A DNA stretch of 64,000 bases from Streptomyces mashuensis (GCF_014654785.1 NZ_BNBD01000022.1:23635-87634), one strand, 5' to 3'; counted from the stretch's first letter, positions 51,911 to 61,293 are shown. Translations and numbers: made by a program. The notes: generated by a model from the sequence alone, not told the origin.

Positions 51911-53116
51911 ATGACCGCAATGACTCCCGGCTCGAACATCCCGCTCCCCGTCTCCCGTGTGACGGTGGACGTCACCGCCCCGGTGCGGCTGGACGTCTCG
52001 GGCCTGTTGCTCACCGCCGACGGCAAGGTGCGCTCGGACGACGACTTCGTCTTCTACAACCAGCCCACCGGCCCCGGCGTGACACACCGCGCCGCCTCCG
52101 GCTCGACCCCCGACGCCATCACCGTGGACACGGCGGCGGTGCCCGCCGCGATCGAGAAGATCGTGGTCACGGCCAGCCCGGACGCCCCGGGCGCCACGTT
52201 CGCGGGCATCGAGCCGACGGCGACCGTGCGGGACGCCGGCAGCGGGGCCGTGCTGGCCACGTTCACCCCGCCCCGGCTGGGCAGCGAGACCGCGCTGCTG
52301 GTCGTCGAGGTCTACCGGCGGGCCGGCGCGTGGAAGGTGCGGGCGGTCGGCCAGGGCTACGCCAACGGGCTCGCGGGCATCGCCACGGACTTCGGCGTGA
52401 CGGTGGAGGAGCCCGCGGCCGCCCCTGCAGCCACCCCCGCCCCCGCCGTCGCCCCGGCGCCGGCCGCGGCCCCCCTCGCGCCGCCCGTGCCCGCCGCGCC
52501 CCCGGCCCCGGCCGCGCCCCCGGCCCCGCCCGCCCCGGCCAAGGTCAACCTGGACAAGGGCCGGGTGAGCCTGCGCAAGAACGAGACGGTGTCGCTGGTC
52601 AAGGGCGGCCGCCCGCTGACGCAGTCGGTGCGGATGGGCCTGGGCTGGGAGCCCGCGTGGAACGGCCGCGCCATCGACCTGGACGCCTCGGTCATCGCCT
52701 ACGGCCCCCAGCGCAACATGATCGACGCCTGCTACTTCGGCAAGCTGCACATCCTCGACGGCACCGTGCAGCACTCCGGCGACAACCTGACCGGTGAGGG
52801 CTCCGGCGACGACGAGAGCATCACCGTGCACCTGGGCGGCCTGCCGCCGGAGGTCACCGGCCTCGTCTTCACGGTCAGCTCGTTCAACGGCCAGAAGTTC
52901 ACCGAGGTGGCCAAGGCGTACTGCCGCCTCATGGACGCCCGCACGGGCGAGGAACTGGTCCGCTTCGACCTCACCGGTGCCGAGGCGACGACGGGCGTCC
53001 TCATGTGCAAGTTCATCCGCCAGTTCTCCGGCGAGTGGGAGATGACGGCGATGGGGCAGTTCGTGCAGTCCCGCACCGTGCGGGACCTCATCGAGCCGGC
53101 GGCCGCGGCGCTGTGA
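51911..53116 (+). CDS. double TerD-domain stress protein
   Basis: A 401-residue cytoplasmic protein with two TerD beta-sandwich units. Unit 1 (residues ~10-170) has RSDDDFVFYNQPTGPGV; unit 2 (~215-395) has DLDASVIAYGPQRNMIDACY and the Ca-site region GSGDDESITVHL. Between them is an Ala/Pro linker of ~45 residues. TerD proteins bind calcium and are tied to tellurite and other stresses; the mechanism is unknown. ATG 51911 is used; ATG 51920 is possible. Its 3' end overlaps the convergent flavin enzyme by 29 bases. Confidence 0.87.
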   Translation: MTAMTPGSNIPLPVSRVTVDVTAPVRLDVSGLLLTADGKVRSDDDFVFYNQPTGPGVTHRAASGSTPDAITVDTAAVPAAIEKIVVTASPDAPGATFAGIEPTATVRDAGSGAVLATFTPPRLGSETALLVVEVYRRAGAWKVRAVGQGYANGLAGIATDFGVTVEEPAAAPAATPAPAVAPAPAAAPLAPPVPAAPPAPAAPPAPPAPAKVNLDKGRVSLRKNETVSLVKGGRPLTQSVRMGLGWEPAWNGRAIDLDASVIAYGPQRNMIDACYFGKLHILDGTVQHSGDNLTGEGSGDDESITVHLGGLPPEVTGLVFTVSSFNGQKFTEVAKAYCRLMDARTGEELVRFDLTGAEATTGVLMCKFIRQFSGEWEMTAMGQFVQSRTVRDLIEPAAAAL

Positions 53117-54149
53117 GGGTGGGCTCCGGCGCCCGGCGGGGCTGCTGCGGCAGCCCCGCCAGCCGGGCCAGCGCGCGGTAGGAGTCCAGCAACGCCCCGC
53201 GGTCGGGCGAGCTGGTCGTCACCAGCACCTCGTCGGCACCGGTGCGCGCCACCAGCGCGCCCAGCTCCTCGGCGACCTCCTCCTCCGTACCGAGGACGTC
53301 GCCCCGCAGCGCCTCCTCCATGTGCTCCCGCTCCCGGGCGGTCAGCGACAGCGCCTCGATCTCCCCGGCGGTCCGCAGCGGCGGGAAGTCGCCGTGCGTC
53401 CGGGAGTGCGCCAGCGCCCACGCCTCCGGCAGCAGCAGCCGGCGCGCCTCCTCGCGCGTCGCGGCGACCGCCACGTCGGCCGCCACCATCACGTACGGCT
53501 CCTGCCGCCAGGGGGAGGGCCGGAAGGCGGCACGGTAGCGGCCGGCGGCGGCCGCCAGGGCCTCCGCGCCCCCGGGGCCGCCGATCACCAGCGCGGCCCC
53601 GGCGCGCGCCGCGACCTCGGCGCCCGCCCCGGTGGCCAGGACGAACACGGGCAGCCGCAGCCCCTCGGCGGGGCGGGCGTGCACGGTGGGGTGCGGCCGG
53701 TCGCCGTCGGTGAACCACGCGGTCAGCTCGGCCAGCTGTGCACCGAAGTCCGCCATGGCGTCCCTGCCGGTCCCCAGCGCCCGCCGGATCGGCTCGGTGA
53801 AGCCGACCGAGCGGCCCAGGCCCATGTCGATGCGGCCCGGGAAGAGCGACTCCAGCACGCCGAACTGCTCGGCCACGACCAGCGTGCGGTGGTTGGGCAG
53901 CATCACGCCGCCCGTGCCCACCCGGATCCGGGACGTCGCCGCGGCCACGGCGGCCGCCAGCACCGTGGGCGCGGAGCCGGCGACGCCGGGCACGGCGTGG
54001 TGCTCGGAGACCCAGAAGCGGTGGTAGCCGAGCTCCTCCGTCTGCTGGGCGAACCGCACCGTGTCGCGCAGCGCCTCGCCGGGGTCCCGGCCGTGGCGGG
54101 TGCGGGAGCGGTCCAGTACGGAGAGCGGAACGGGAAGCGCGAGGGTCAC
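53088..54149 (-). CDS. LLM-class flavin-dependent oxidoreductase
   Basis: A 353-residue luciferase-like (beta/alpha)8 protein. It carries YHRFWVSEHHAVPGVAGSAP, RIRVGTGGVMLPNHRTLVVAEQ and LGLGRSVG, the typical FMN-dependent LLM pattern of the single-component branch. The substrate is unknown. GTG 54149 is the start. The gene is convergent with, and overlaps, the TerD gene. Confidence 0.87.
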   Translation of the reverse strand: MTLALPVPLSVLDRSRTRHGRDPGEALRDTVRFAQQTEELGYHRFWVSEHHAVPGVAGSAPTVLAAAVAAATSRIRVGTGGVMLPNHRTLVVAEQFGVLESLFPGRIDMGLGRSVGFTEPIRRALGTGRDAMADFGAQLAELTAWFTDGDRPHPTVHARPAEGLRLPVFVLATGAGAEVAARAGAALVIGGPGGAEALAAAAGRYRAAFRPSPWRQEPYVMVAADVAVAATREEARRLLLPEAWALAHSRTHGDFPPLRTAGEIEALSLTAREREHMEEALRGDVLGTEEEVAEELGALVARTGADEVLVTTSSPDRGALLDSYRALARLAGLPQQPRRAPEPTLTAPRPPAR

Positions 54150-54200
54150 CCTGATGTCAACGCCTGGCGGCGCGCGGGATTCCCGCGCGCCGCCGGGCCG

Positions 54201-55589
54201 TCAGCGGCCCTGGTGGCGCCAGGGCCCGGTGATGGCGAGCATGATGCCGGGTTCCTGGATGTTGGCGTACAGGGTCCGCCCGTCGGGCGAGAAGGTCACG
54301 CCGGTGAACTCGCTGTCGTTGAGCTCGTTGCGGGCAATGGGGTAGGTCCGGCCGTCGCCGAGCGCGCCGAACAGGTGCTGGAGGCCCTGCCCGTCCTCGG
54401 CGATCACCAGGCCGCCGTGCGGGGAGACGGTGATGTTGTCGGGCCCGTCGAAGGCGCCCTCCCGCTCGGGGTGCGGGTTGACGCCGAGCAGCACCTTGAG
54501 CGTGAGCGTGCGGCGGCGCGGCTCGTAGAACCACACCTGGCCGTCGTGCTGCACCGGGCTCTCGGTGCGGGCGTAGGAGGAGACGACGTACGCGCCGCCG
54601 TCGCCCCACCACATGCCCTCCAGCTTGCGGGCGCGGGTGACCCGGCCGTCCGTGAACTGCTTGCGCACGGGCACCCGCCGGGCGTCGCGGTCGGGGACCG
54701 TCACCCAGTCCACGCCGTAGACGGTGCCGGGGCGGGTCGCACGGGACAGGTCGTCGACGAAACGGCCGCGCGAGTCGGTGCAGCGGAACGCCTGGAGCAC
54801 GCCCGCGTCGTCGGCGAGCGTCCGCAGCCGGCCGCGGCCGTGCCGGAAGCCGGCCGGCGGGGTCCAGCGGTACCACAGGCCGTTGGGGCCGGAGGCGTCC
54901 TCGGTCAGGTACAGGTGACCGCGGCCCGGGTCGACGACGACCGCCTCGTGGGCGTAACGGCCCAGCGCCTTGACGGGCTTGGGGGCGCGGTTGGCGCGCG
55001 TGTCGTGCGGGTCGACCTCGAAGACGTAGCCGTGGTCCTTCGTCATGCCGTTCTGCCCGGCACGGTCCTCGGTCTCCTCGCACGTCAGCCACGTGCCCCA
55101 CGGCGTGGCGCCGCCGGCGCAGTTGGTGGACGTACCGGCGATGCCCACCCACTCGGTGACGTGGCCGTCGTGCGCGACCTCGACGACCGTGCAGCCGCCG
55201 GACGCGGCGGGGTCGTAGGCCAGCCCCGGCGCGAGCGGCACGGGGTGCGGCCACCGGGACCGGGGGCCGCCCAGTTCGTGGTTGTTGACCAGCAGCGTGG
55301 TGCCGCGCGGGCCGGCGAAGGCGGCGGTGCCGTCGTGGTTCGACGGCGTCGGCTCGCCGGAGACGAGCCGGGTGACGCCGCTGCGGGTGACGACGCGGTA
55401 CGAGAACCCGTCGGGCAGGGCGAGCATTCCGCGCGGGTCGGGCCGCAACGGCCCGTACCCGACGCGGGACCCCGGCACGGCCGCGAGGGCGCCGGGCGCC
55501 CCGGCGAGCACCCCCACGCTGCCGGCCAGTGCCACTCCGGCACCGGTGACCGCGGATCTTTTGGCGAACTCTCTCCGGCTGAGCGTCAT
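54201..55589 (-). CDS. PhoX-like Tat-exported phosphatase
   Basis: A 462-residue exported protein with a Tat signal (SRREFAKRSAVTGAG, Arg5-Arg6). It is followed by a beta-propeller typical of PhoX/DUF839: PSNHDGTAAF, WGTWLTCEETEDR, AHEAVVVDPGRGHLYLTED and FDGPDNITVSPHGG. PhoX-type enzymes use iron and calcium to release phosphate from esters. A three-unit PHO box lies about 75-95 bases upstream, consistent with phosphate control. Some DUF839 members are not phosphatases, so activity is inferred. Confidence 0.87.
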   Translation of the reverse strand: MTLSRREFAKRSAVTGAGVALAGSVGVLAGAPGALAAVPGSRVGYGPLRPDPRGMLALPDGFSYRVVTRSGVTRLVSGEPTPSNHDGTAAFAGPRGTTLLVNNHELGGPRSRWPHPVPLAPGLAYDPAASGGCTVVEVAHDGHVTEWVGIAGTSTNCAGGATPWGTWLTCEETEDRAGQNGMTKDHGYVFEVDPHDTRANRAPKPVKALGRYAHEAVVVDPGRGHLYLTEDASGPNGLWYRWTPPAGFRHGRGRLRTLADDAGVLQAFRCTDSRGRFVDDLSRATRPGTVYGVDWVTVPDRDARRVPVRKQFTDGRVTRARKLEGMWWGDGGAYVVSSYARTESPVQHDGQVWFYEPRRRTLTLKVLLGVNPHPEREGAFDGPDNITVSPHGGLVIAEDGQGLQHLFGALGDGRTYPIARNELNDSEFTGVTFSPDGRTLYANIQEPGIMLAITGPWRHQGR

Positions 55590-55651
55590 GTGGCCTCCGG
55601 GAAAGGGACGAGGGGCACCACGCCTGTCGGCGGCCCCGCAAGGGTCCCGTT

Positions 55652-55684
55652 CCCCACCGAACGCACGGTGAACACCCGCGGAAC
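55652..55684 (-). promoter_or_regulatory. three-unit PHO box of the PhoX-like gene
   Basis: Read on the - strand, three consecutive 11-base units start with GTTC: GTTCCGCGGGT (55684-55674), then GTTCACCGTGC (55673-55663), then GTTCGGTGGGG (55662-55652). The 11-base period is that of Streptomyces PhoP direct repeats. Confidence 0.72.
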
Positions 55685-55734
55685 GACACCGGTCGGCCGG
55701 CGGGAGGGCACAGGCCCTCCCGCCCTACGTCCTC

Positions 55735-57249
55735 TCAGCGGCGCGAGCGGGCCTTGTACGCCGCCTTCCGCGCCGCCTTCGCCGTCTTCTTGTCGCCGTG
55801 CACGCGCGCCATGGCCTCCAGGACGCCGGCCGTCGCCGGGTGGTCCACCCGCCAGACCTTGTCGAAGAAGCCGCTGTGCCGCGCCGTGAGGCCCTCGACC
55901 AGGGCCCGCAGCTCCTCGGTCTCGCCCTCCGCGGCGAGTTGCGCGGCGACCGTGTCGACGGTCAGCCACAGCACCATGGCCTCGTCCGGCTCGGGGACGC
56001 CGGGCGCGCCGCGCTCCGCGAGCCAGACGCGGGACAGGCCGCCCAGCTCGGGGTCGTCGAGCACCTCGCGCAGCGCGGGCTCGGCGTCGGCGCCGAGCAG
56101 CGAGAGGGTCTGCTGGCACAGCAGCCGGCGGTGCGGGGCGTCCTCGTCGTCGCCGCGGGCGGCGGCGAGGAGTTCGCGGGCCGCGTCGGCCGGAGCGCGG
56201 CGGGCCAGCCACAGTTCGGCCTCCGTGCGCGCGGTGTCGCCGGGGTGGCCGGGGAGCGCGGCGAGCAGCGTGGCCGCGTCCGCGCCGGCCAGGTCGCCGA
56301 CGACGGGCGCGTCCACGCCCGCCTCCAGCATCCGGGTGCGGACGCCGAACAGCCCCAGCGGGGTGAGCGCCACCATGCCGTAGCGCGCGACGTCCTCCTC
56401 CTCGGGCGTGCCGGAGGCGACGCCGTCCACGGACTCGCGGACGTGCGCCTCCCCGTCGACCTCCTCGACGAGCGACTCGTCCAGCGGCCGGTAGCGGACG
56501 AGCCCGGCCGGCTCCAGCATCCGGAACTGCTCGTCGAGCCGCATCATCACGTCCGAGACCTCCGCCAGGACCTCGTCCGTGGGCTCGTCCATGTCGTCGG
56601 GCACGACCATGGACGCGGCGAGGGCCGGCAGCGGCACCTCACGCCCGGCCGTGCCGTTGTCGACCGCGGTGAGCAGGTAGAGGTTGCCGAGGATGCCGTC
56701 GAGGAAGTCGGCCTCCTCCTCGGGGTTCCAGTCGACGGCGTCGAGGTCGAGCTCGCCGTCGTCCGCGGACTGCGCGAGCTGCTCGGCCAGGTCGGCGAGG
56801 TCGGGCGCGCAGGCGTCGGCCAGGACGGTCTCCATGCCGGCGAGCCACAGGTCGAGGACGTCCTGCGGGCTGCCGGAGGTGAGCGTGGCCAGTTCCTCGC
56901 CGGCCACGGCGGTGCCGTAGGGCTCGTCGTCGGGGCGGTCGGCGTTCTCCTCGCCGCCGGCCTCCTGCGGGAACTCGGTGAACTCCACCAGCCCCGTGTC
57001 CAGCGCCAGCTGCCACGCCTCGGCGGCGTACACGGCACCGTCCTCGTCGTCCGCCAGGCCCAGCACGGCGGCGGCGGTGGCCAGCTGGCCGGAGAGCAGC
57101 TCGCCGCCCGCGCCGACCGGGGTGCCCTCGCCGGCCCAGCGGGCGAGCCGGGCGGCGCGGGAGAACAGCGGCGCGCTGAGCGCGTCCCGCGCGAGCTCGG
57201 CCTCGGAGGGGAGCCGCACCGGCGGCATGGTGGGGCGGTCTCCGGACAT
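55735..57249 (-). CDS. uncharacterised protein, paralogue of the 32172-33626 protein
   Basis: A 504-residue soluble acidic protein. Residues ~30-90 (RLARWAGEGTPVG, AVLGLADDEDG) and the C-terminal helices (SLLGADAEPALREVLDDPEL, SRVWLAERGAP, VDHPATAGVLEAMARVHGDK) line up with those of the gene at 32172-33626. The middle has an acidic helical stretch. The tail is basic (AKAARKAAYKARSRR). Function unknown. Two 16-base direct repeats lie upstream. Confidence 0.75.
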   Translation of the reverse strand: MSGDRPTMPPVRLPSEAELARDALSAPLFSRAARLARWAGEGTPVGAGGELLSGQLATAAAVLGLADDEDGAVYAAEAWQLALDTGLVEFTEFPQEAGGEENADRPDDEPYGTAVAGEELATLTSGSPQDVLDLWLAGMETVLADACAPDLADLAEQLAQSADDGELDLDAVDWNPEEEADFLDGILGNLYLLTAVDNGTAGREVPLPALAASMVVPDDMDEPTDEVLAEVSDVMMRLDEQFRMLEPAGLVRYRPLDESLVEEVDGEAHVRESVDGVASGTPEEEDVARYGMVALTPLGLFGVRTRMLEAGVDAPVVGDLAGADAATLLAALPGHPGDTARTEAELWLARRAPADAARELLAAARGDDEDAPHRRLLCQQTLSLLGADAEPALREVLDDPELGGLSRVWLAERGAPGVPEPDEAMVLWLTVDTVAAQLAAEGETEELRALVEGLTARHSGFFDKVWRVDHPATAGVLEAMARVHGDKKTAKAARKAAYKARSRR

Positions 57250-57580
57250 CGGGGGGCTTCTCCTCGTCGGTGCGTGCGGTACGGCAGTACGGGCGGTGCG
57301 TGCGGTACGGATGATTCCGGGGCCCAGCCTAGACGCGATTCGTCCGGTGCCGCCCGGTTGGTGCCCGGGCCCTCCTCACATCTCCTGACGAACCCTTGAC
57401 AACTCCCCTGCCCGGCCAGGACATTGACGCGCGTAGATTGCGTGTCGGCGCCGTGACGGCTTGTATGCACTCCGCACCACGATTGATCACTTCTGACCGG
57501 AAATCGGTCTGATCGCTCATCGGTACGTGCCGACCCGCTCGATCCCGCTCGATCCCACTTCGCTCCCACCGGAGGACTTC
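57250..57580. other. divergent region, 331 bases
   Basis: There is no supported gene. A 16-base direct repeat (57269-57284 and 57295-57310) lies on the side of the uncharacterised gene. TTGACA at 57396-57401 lies towards the nuclease gene, but I find no well-spaced -10. No PHO box was recognised here. Confidence 0.45.
57269..57310. repeat. 16-base direct repeat pair
   Basis: GGTGCGTGCGGTACGG at 57269-57284 and again at 57295-57310, start to start 26 bases, 20-60 bases before the start of the uncharacterised gene. Confidence 0.6.
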
Positions 57581-59434
57581 GTGCTGTCCACCCGCCGCGC
57601 CGCGCGCCGCCGCGCCGCCACCGCCGGCTCCCTCATAGCCGGCGCGCTCGCCGCCGGGCTCGTCGCACCCGCCCAGACCGCGAGCGCCACCGGGGCCGGC
57701 GAGGGCTCCGCCGTCCGGATCCACGACATCCAGGGCACCACCCGCGTCTCCCCGCTGGCCGGCACCCAGGTGCACGACGTCCCCGGCGTCGTCACGGCCG
57801 TGCGCTCCTTCGGTTCGTCGCGCGGCTTCTGGTTCCAGGACCCGCACCCGGACGCCGACCGCGCCACCAGCGAGGCCGTCTTCGTCTTCACCGGCACCAC
57901 CACCCCGGCCGTGGCCGTCGGCGACGCCGTCCTGGTCTCCGCCACCGTCACCGAGTACTACCCGGGCGGCGCCGCCGCCGGCCTCCAGTCGGTCACCGAG
58001 CTGACCAAGGCCACCTGGACCGTGCAGTCCTCCGGCAACGCCCTGCCCGCCCCCGTGCGGCTGCGCCCCTCCTCCGTCCCGGCCCGCTACGCGCCGGACG
58101 CCAAGGGCGGTTCCATCGAGAAGCTGCCGCTCCGCCCCGACCGCTACGCCCTGGACTTCTACGAGTCCCTGGAGGGCATGCGGGTCCAGGTCGACGACGC
58201 CACCGTGGTGGGCCCGACCAACGAGCACCACGAGCTGTGGGTCACGGCCGACCCCCGGCACGACCGCACCCCGCGCGGCGGCACCCTCTACACCTCGTAC
58301 CGCGACCCCAACCCGGCCCGCGTCAAGGTCGCCTCACTCGTGCCGTTCGCCCAGCACCCCTTCCCCGTGGCCAACGTCGGCGACCGCCTGACCGGCACCA
58401 CGGCCGGCCCGCTGGACTACGACAACTACGGCGGCTACACCCTCCAGGCCACCGAGCTGGGCACGCTCGCCGACCGCGGCCTGAAGCGCGAGACCACCCG
58501 CCGCCAGAAGAGCGACGAGCTGGCCGTGGCCACGTACAACGTGGAGAACCTCTCCCCCAAGGCCCCGCAGGCCAAGTTCGACCGGCTGGCGGCCGCGCTG
58601 GTGACCAACCTCGCCTCGCCGGACGTCGTCGCGCTGGAGGAGGTGCAGGACAACAACGGCACCACCGACGACGGCACCGTCGACGCGAGCGTCACGCTGA
58701 AGAAGCTCACCGACGCCATCGCGGCGGCCGGCGGCCCGGCGTACCAGTGGCGGCAGATCGACCCGGTCAACGACCAGGACGGCGGCCAGCCCGGCGGCAA
58801 CATCCGCACCGCCTTCCTCTTCAACCCCGCCCGCGTCTCGTTCAAGGACATCCCGGGCGGGGACGCCACCACGCCCGTGACCGTCCGGCGCGAGGGCGGC
58901 AAGGCCACCCTGTCCGCCTCCCCGGGCCGTGTCGCGCCCGGCGACGCCGCCTGGAAGACCAGCCGCAAGCCGCTGGCCGGCCAGTTCTCCTTCCGCGGCC
59001 GGGACGTCTTCGTCGTCGCCAACCACTTCAACTCCAAGGGCGGCGACCAGGGTCTCGACAGCCGCTTCCAGCCGCCGGCCCGCCCGTCCGAGACGCAGCG
59101 CGTGCAGCAGGCCCGGCTCGTCAACACCTTCGTCAAGCAGCTGCTGGCGGCGGACAAGCACGCGAACGTCATCGTCGCGGGCGACCTGAACGACTACCAG
59201 TTCTCGCCCGCGCTGGCCGCGCTCACCGACGGCGGCGTACTGACCGACCAGGTGAACACGCTGCCGGTGTGCGAGCGGTACGGCTACGTCTACCAGGGCA
59301 ACTCGCAGGTGCTGGACCACATCCTGACCAGCCGCGCGCTCAAGCGGGTCGACTACGACATCGTCCACATCAACGCGGAGTTCGCCGACCAGGCGAGCGA
59401 CCACGACCCGCAGGTGCTGCGCTGGAAGCCGTGA
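57581..59434 (+). CDS. secreted EEP-family nuclease (ExeM/NucH-like)
   Basis: A 617-residue exported enzyme. A twin-Arg-rich N-terminus (STRRAARRRAATAGSL) and hydrophobic stretch precede a likely ASA cleavage. An OB-fold-like region follows (~45-300). The endonuclease/exonuclease/phosphatase domain has VATYNVENLSP, VVALEEVQDN, VVANHFNSKGGDQ, VAGDLNDYQ and the final SDHDPQVLRW. Such nucleases degrade extracellular DNA. GTG 57581 is chosen for GGAGGA upstream. It sits next to a PHO-controlled phosphatase region, which fits nucleic-acid phosphate scavenging. Confidence 0.9.
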   Translation: MLSTRRAARRRAATAGSLIAGALAAGLVAPAQTASATGAGEGSAVRIHDIQGTTRVSPLAGTQVHDVPGVVTAVRSFGSSRGFWFQDPHPDADRATSEAVFVFTGTTTPAVAVGDAVLVSATVTEYYPGGAAAGLQSVTELTKATWTVQSSGNALPAPVRLRPSSVPARYAPDAKGGSIEKLPLRPDRYALDFYESLEGMRVQVDDATVVGPTNEHHELWVTADPRHDRTPRGGTLYTSYRDPNPARVKVASLVPFAQHPFPVANVGDRLTGTTAGPLDYDNYGGYTLQATELGTLADRGLKRETTRRQKSDELAVATYNVENLSPKAPQAKFDRLAAALVTNLASPDVVALEEVQDNNGTTDDGTVDASVTLKKLTDAIAAAGGPAYQWRQIDPVNDQDGGQPGGNIRTAFLFNPARVSFKDIPGGDATTPVTVRREGGKATLSASPGRVAPGDAAWKTSRKPLAGQFSFRGRDVFVVANHFNSKGGDQGLDSRFQPPARPSETQRVQQARLVNTFVKQLLAADKHANVIVAGDLNDYQFSPALAALTDGGVLTDQVNTLPVCERYGYVYQGNSQVLDHILTSRALKRVDYDIVHINAEFADQASDHDPQVLRWKP

Positions 59435-59585
59435 CCGCTTCCTGACCACGGGGGCACCGCGTAGCAACGCTAAGCAGTACCCCCCAGCACATTTCAATAG
59501 ACCTGTACGGTCGGAGCGGGACAGAATCCGGGCAGCGATCGCGAGCCGCTGTCACCCGACACCCGCCACCCGGAGTAGGACGAGA

Positions 59586-60479
59586 ATGTCTGCCACCAGC
59601 CCCTTCGGCCGTACGGTTTGTGCCATGGTCACCCCCTTCACCCCGGAGGGGGCACTCGACCTCGACGGGGCCCAGCGCCTCGCCGACCGCCTCGTCGGCG
59701 AGGGCCGCTGCGACGGCCTGGTGCTGTCCGGCACCACGGGCGAGTCGCCGACCACCAGTGACGAGGAGAAGACCGCGCTGGTGGCGGCCGTCGCCGAGGC
59801 CGTCGGCGGCCGGGCCCGCATCACCGCCGGCGTCGGCTCCTCCGACACGCGGCACACCGTCGCCCTGGCCCGCGCGGCCCAACGCGCGGGCGCCCACGGC
59901 GTCCTGGTCGTGACGCCGTACTACAGCCGGCCGCCGCAGGAGGACGTCGCGGCGCACTTCACGGCCGTCGCGGACGCCGTCGACGTGCCGGTGATGCTGT
60001 ACGACATCCCCGGCCGCACCGGCACCCGCATCGAGCCGGACACGATGCTCGCCCTCGCGGAGCACCCGCGCATCGCGGGCGTGAAGGACTGCGCGTACGA
60101 CCTCCTGGGCAGCTCCAAGGTCATCGCACGGACGGACCTGCTGTACTTCTCCGGCTCGGAGGAGCTCAACCTTCCGCTGCGCGCGGTGGGCGGGCACGGC
60201 TACGTCAGCACCGTCGCCAACGTCGCCGGGCCGCTGCTGGCCGACGCCCTGGACGCCCACGACCGGGGCGACACGGCCGAGGCCACCGCCCTCCACCAGC
60301 GTGTCCTGCCGCTGGTCGAGCTGATGATGGCGTCCAGCCTGCCCGGCACGGTCACCGCCAAGGCGCTGCTGAACGCCCTGGGCCTGACCGCCGGGCCGGT
60401 GCGCCCGCCGCTGCGGCCCGCGGACGAGGCCCGGACGAGCGCGCTGCTGGCGGCCTACCGGTCGGCCGTACCGGCCTGA
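59586..60479 (+). CDS. dapA: 4-hydroxy-tetrahydrodipicolinate synthase DapA
   Basis: A 297-residue aldolase condensing pyruvate and aspartate semialdehyde on the lysine/DAP route. It has the Schiff-base Lys167 in GVKDCAYD, the Tyr in YDIPGRTG, and the GTTGES loop near the N-terminus. Streptomyces often carry more than one dapA-like gene; this one is near dapD. Its end overlaps the convergent Cys-rich gene by 25 bases. Confidence 0.92.
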   Translation: MSATSPFGRTVCAMVTPFTPEGALDLDGAQRLADRLVGEGRCDGLVLSGTTGESPTTSDEEKTALVAAVAEAVGGRARITAGVGSSDTRHTVALARAAQRAGAHGVLVVTPYYSRPPQEDVAAHFTAVADAVDVPVMLYDIPGRTGTRIEPDTMLALAEHPRIAGVKDCAYDLLGSSKVIARTDLLYFSGSEELNLPLRAVGGHGYVSTVANVAGPLLADALDAHDRGDTAEATALHQRVLPLVELMMASSLPGTVTAKALLNALGLTAGPVRPPLRPADEARTSALLAAYRSAVPA

Positions 60480-61150
60480 CCGCCGTCGGCCAGCCGCGCC
60501 AGCCGGCCCTGGAACCAGTCGAGCCGCGCCTGGAGCAGGGCGGCCTCGGCCATCAGCCCGGCCAGGGTCGTGGCATCGGCGTCGGCGTCGGCGTGGGGCG
60601 GCCCCCCGGTTGCCCCGCCTTCCGTGACGATCGTCAGCGGACCGCCGGCCCGCTCGGCGAAGCCGGCGAAGGTGAGGCCGGACCGGCCCAGGGAGCAGCC
60701 CCCGCAGTCGGGCGCCAGCACCCGCCACCCGGGCAGCCCCCACCCGGCGTCGGCGAACCGCGTGGCGGCCCGGCCGCAGGGACAGGGCCCCACGCGCACG
60801 CCACGGACCCGCTGCCGGGCGTAGCGCATGCCGTGCTCGTAGCGGATGTACGCGCCGAGGACGGAGACCTCCAGCACCACGGCCCGCCGGTGCGCGCCCT
60901 CGCAGGTGAGGGCGCGGGCCTCGGCGGACGCGTGCAGGCAGTGGAAACCGCAGTCGCAGAGGCGGGAGGGCACGCGGTGGCGGCGGCCGTAGACGCAGCG
61001 GGCGTCGTCGAGGACGCCGTACGGGGCACCGCCACCGAGGGAGACCCCGGTGAAGCCGGTCCGGGCGCCGTCCCCGGACAGCACCGGGTAGGCGATCTTG
61101 TACCCGGTGGGCGGCCGGGCGGGGCGCTCCTGGGGGAGCCGCAGCCTCAC
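60455..61150 (-). CDS. Cys/His-rich uncharacterised protein
   Basis: A 231-residue soluble protein. It has a conserved-looking N-terminal part (TGYKIAYPVLSGDG, VSLGGGAPYGVLDDAR) and a metal-site-like middle (RLCDCGFHCLHAS, TCEG, CPCGRAA, PDCGGCSLG). The C-terminus is a helical Ala/Leu segment. I do not recognise the family. GTG 61150 overlaps the stop of a 48-residue gene (GTGA), so the pair is coupled. Confidence 0.72.
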   Translation of the reverse strand: MRLRLPQERPARPPTGYKIAYPVLSGDGARTGFTGVSLGGGAPYGVLDDARCVYGRRHRVPSRLCDCGFHCLHASAEARALTCEGAHRRAVVLEVSVLGAYIRYEHGMRYARQRVRGVRVGPCPCGRAATRFADAGWGLPGWRVLAPDCGGCSLGRSGLTFAGFAERAGGPLTIVTEGGATGGPPHADADADATTLAGLMAEAALLQARLDWFQGRLARLADGGQAGTADR

Positions 61151-61293
61151 GGGGCGACCGGGGCCTGCTCCTCGACGGCCTTCACGGTCTCCACGACGTC
61201 CACCGTCTCCACGGTCTCGTGGGCCTCGGCGGTCTCGTGGGCCTCGGGGGCCTCCTCCGCGATGCCGACGGCCAGGGGTTTGCCGAGCCTCAT
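61147..61293 (-). CDS. small acidic peptide with HET/VET repeats (48 residues)
   Basis: The sequence starts MRLGKPLAVGIAEEAPE. It then carries repeated EAHET, AEAHET, VETVDVVETV units and a VAP end. It is strongly acidic and has no signal peptide. GGGAGG is 5 bases before ATG 61293, a good ribosome-binding site. Coupling to the Cys-rich protein suggests that the two act together, for example as substrate and partner. The role is unknown. Confidence 0.62.
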   Translation of the reverse strand: MRLGKPLAVGIAEEAPEAHETAEAHETVETVDVVETVKAVEEQAPVAP

